From the NCBI GenBank assembly GCA_028818995.1, contig JAPPMR010000309.1, positions 1 through 7,493 on the forward strand: a DNA stretch of 7,493 bases, in the 5' to 3' direction. Positions 6,791-7,493 of the stretch are shown piece by piece. Below the pieces are notes generated by a model that saw only the letters and a list, made by a program, of their open reading frames with translations, did not search any database and was not told the origin of the DNA. The DNA is from Candidatus Poribacteria bacterium (GTDB lineage Bacteria > Poribacteria > WGA-4E > WGA-3G). The stretch's first letter is position 1; every line of letters starts with the position of its first letter. Position numbers and translations under genes: made by a program.

Positions 6791-6794
6791 TCTC
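6791..6794 (-). promoter_or_regulatory. Ribosome binding site that fixes the DUF433 start
   Basis: GGAG on the minus strand lies 8 nt upstream of the ATG at 6782, while neither ATG at 6800 nor 6797 has a purine-rich site at a workable distance. The site therefore overlaps codons of the longer reading frame and argues for the shorter 76-residue protein. Confidence 0.7.
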
Positions 6795-6840
6795 CATCAT
6801 GAAGTTTATTAACCTACAAATATTTTACCAAAATCTTCAG

Positions 6841-6868
6841 ATTATATCAAATCGTTTTGTTACCACAA
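6841..6868 (-). promoter_or_regulatory. Predicted promoter for DUF433
   Basis: On the minus strand a perfect TATAAT (RC of 6841-6846) preceded by TGA (extended -10) lies 16 bases downstream of TTGTGG (RC of 6863-6868), a partial -35. Transcription would begin near 6834. The extended -10 makes a weak -35 tolerable. It is back to back with the oxidoreductase promoter. Confidence 0.6.
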
Positions 6869-6870
6869 AA
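6855..6870. promoter_or_regulatory. Operator-like palindrome between divergent promoters
   Basis: TTTTGT (6855-6860), TACC, ACAAAA (6865-6870) is a perfect 6-bp inverted repeat with a 4-bp centre. It overlaps the -35 of the DUF433 promoter and ends 3 bases before the -35 of the oxidoreductase promoter, the position expected for a shared repressor site. The protein that binds it is unknown; the adjacent DUF433 product is one candidate. Confidence 0.4.
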
Positions 6871-6873
6871 AAC

Positions 6874-6902
6874 TTGACATCTAATTCGCTGCAGCATACA
6901 AT
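6874..6902 (+). promoter_or_regulatory. Strong sigma70-type promoter for the oxidoreductase gene
   Basis: A perfect TTGACA (6874-6879) is followed after 17 bases by TACAAT (6897-6902). Transcription would begin near 6909, giving a leader of about 57 nt that ends in the strong Shine-Dalgarno GAGGAGG (6951-6957). Confidence 0.75.
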
Positions 6903-6965
6903 CTTATCAGAGGTAAGTGCATTAATTCACAGGCATGAGATTTTAGGATTGAGGAGGATATGAAC

Positions 6966-7493
6966 ATGGCAAAACTACGTGCAGGTATTATAGGGTGTAG
7001 TGGTATCGGAACAATCCACGCATCTGGGTTAGTCGGATTGCCAAATGTTGAATTAGCCGCTGGCTGCGATTTTGTGCAAAGCACACTGGATGCTTTCAAG
7101 GCAAAATATCAGGACAATTGGGATAACATCTCTCTTTACACAAACCATCAAGAGATGCTTGATGCTGAGAATTTAGATATTGTGACAGTTGCGACTTCCG
7201 ACCATCGGCATGCGGATCTCGTGGTAGACGCAGCGAATGCTGGTGTAAAGGGTATCTTCTGTGAAAAACCGATGGCTACCAGCGTTGAAGATGCTGATAG
7301 GATGCTGGAAGCAACGGAACAAAACGGCACCATTCTATCCATTGATCACACGCGAAGATGGCAACCGTTGTGGCGGCGCACCAGAGACGAAATCGTTGGC
7401 GGTGGGCAAATCGGGGATGTCGTGTATGTCATCGGTACATTGAGCGGCGGGCGCGCTATGCTATTCCGTAACGGAACACACTGTGTTGATGCT
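6966..7493 (+). CDS. Gfo/Idh/MocA family NAD(P)-dependent oxidoreductase (3' end cut by window edge)
   Basis: The frame is open to the right edge (176 codons). Two ATGs lie six bases apart (6960, 6966); GGAGG at 6953-6957 is 8 nt from the second and only 2 nt from the first, so 6966 is chosen. The N-terminus LRAGIIGCSGIGTIH (4-18) is the Rossmann dinucleotide-binding loop, with Ser12 where the middle Gly of GxGxxG usually sits. The family EKP motif is present (E100-K101-P102 in IFCEKPMATS), K101 being the usual catalytic or binding lysine. HTRRW (128-132) and NGTHCVD (169-175), with His172 of the catalytic region, follow in the expected order, marking the start of the C-terminal alpha/beta domain. 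The family oxidises or reduces sugars, inositols and related polyols; the substrate cannot be told from this part. About half of a typical 330-400 residue protein is visible. Confidence 0.93.
   Translation, partial: MAKLRAGIIGCSGIGTIHASGLVGLPNVELAAGCDFVQSTLDAFKAKYQDNWDNISLYTNHQEMLDAENLDIVTVATSDHRHADLVVDAANAGVKGIFCEKPMATSVEDADRMLEATEQNGTILSIDHTRRWQPLWRRTRDEIVGGGQIGDVVYVIGTLSGGRAMLFRNGTHCVDA

Noticed and set aside
6724..6963. 79-codon plus-strand ORF across the DUF433 start and divergent promoters
   Set aside because: It is antisense to DUF433 and covers two promoters and a palindrome; translation is Ile/Asn-rich and unrecognised.
1..7493. CRISPR arrays, tRNA or rRNA genes, insertion sequences, riboswitches
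   Set aside because: No regularly spaced repeats, no tRNA cloverleaf or rRNA sequence, no transposase, and no recognisable riboswitch core were seen on either strand.

Overview
The window is bacterial chromosome with no sign of phage, insertion sequences, CRISPR or RNA genes. It carries secreted LamG-fold proteins, an NHL-repeat protein, an orphan DUF433 protein and a Gfo/Idh/MocA oxidoreductase in AT-leaning sequence with good Shine-Dalgarno sites. From general knowledge this mix resembles Candidatus Poribacteria or similar metagenome-derived bacteria. That assignment is an inference, since there is no marker gene here.

Layout. Positions 1-2248 hold three tandem minus-strand paralogs of a secreted LamG/concanavalin-A-like protein; the last one transcribed runs off the left edge. 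A 197-bp divergent promoter region follows. Position 2446-4482 (+) is a large exported NHL-repeat protein with a beta-rich C-terminus that may be an outer-membrane barrel. A strong terminator hairpin then sits directly against the Shine-Dalgarno site of a plus-strand GNAT acetyltransferase (4537-5514). Converging on it is a minus-strand lipoprotein with an HExxH zinc-protease motif (5562-6488), preceded on the same strand by a small DUF433 gene (6552-6782). A second divergent promoter region, containing a perfect palindrome, separates DUF433 from a plus-strand Gfo/Idh/MocA oxidoreductase that runs off the right edge.

The left half looks like a cell-surface module: LamG proteins and the NHL protein are exported and fire from back-to-back promoters, so they may be co-regulated. 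The right half looks like ordinary accessory genes. No known defence or biosynthetic system is recognisable. The best leads are the HExxH lipoprotein, the NHL-plus-barrel architecture, the conserved C-terminal tail and leader of the LamG paralogs, and the toxin-less DUF433 gene with an operator-like palindrome.
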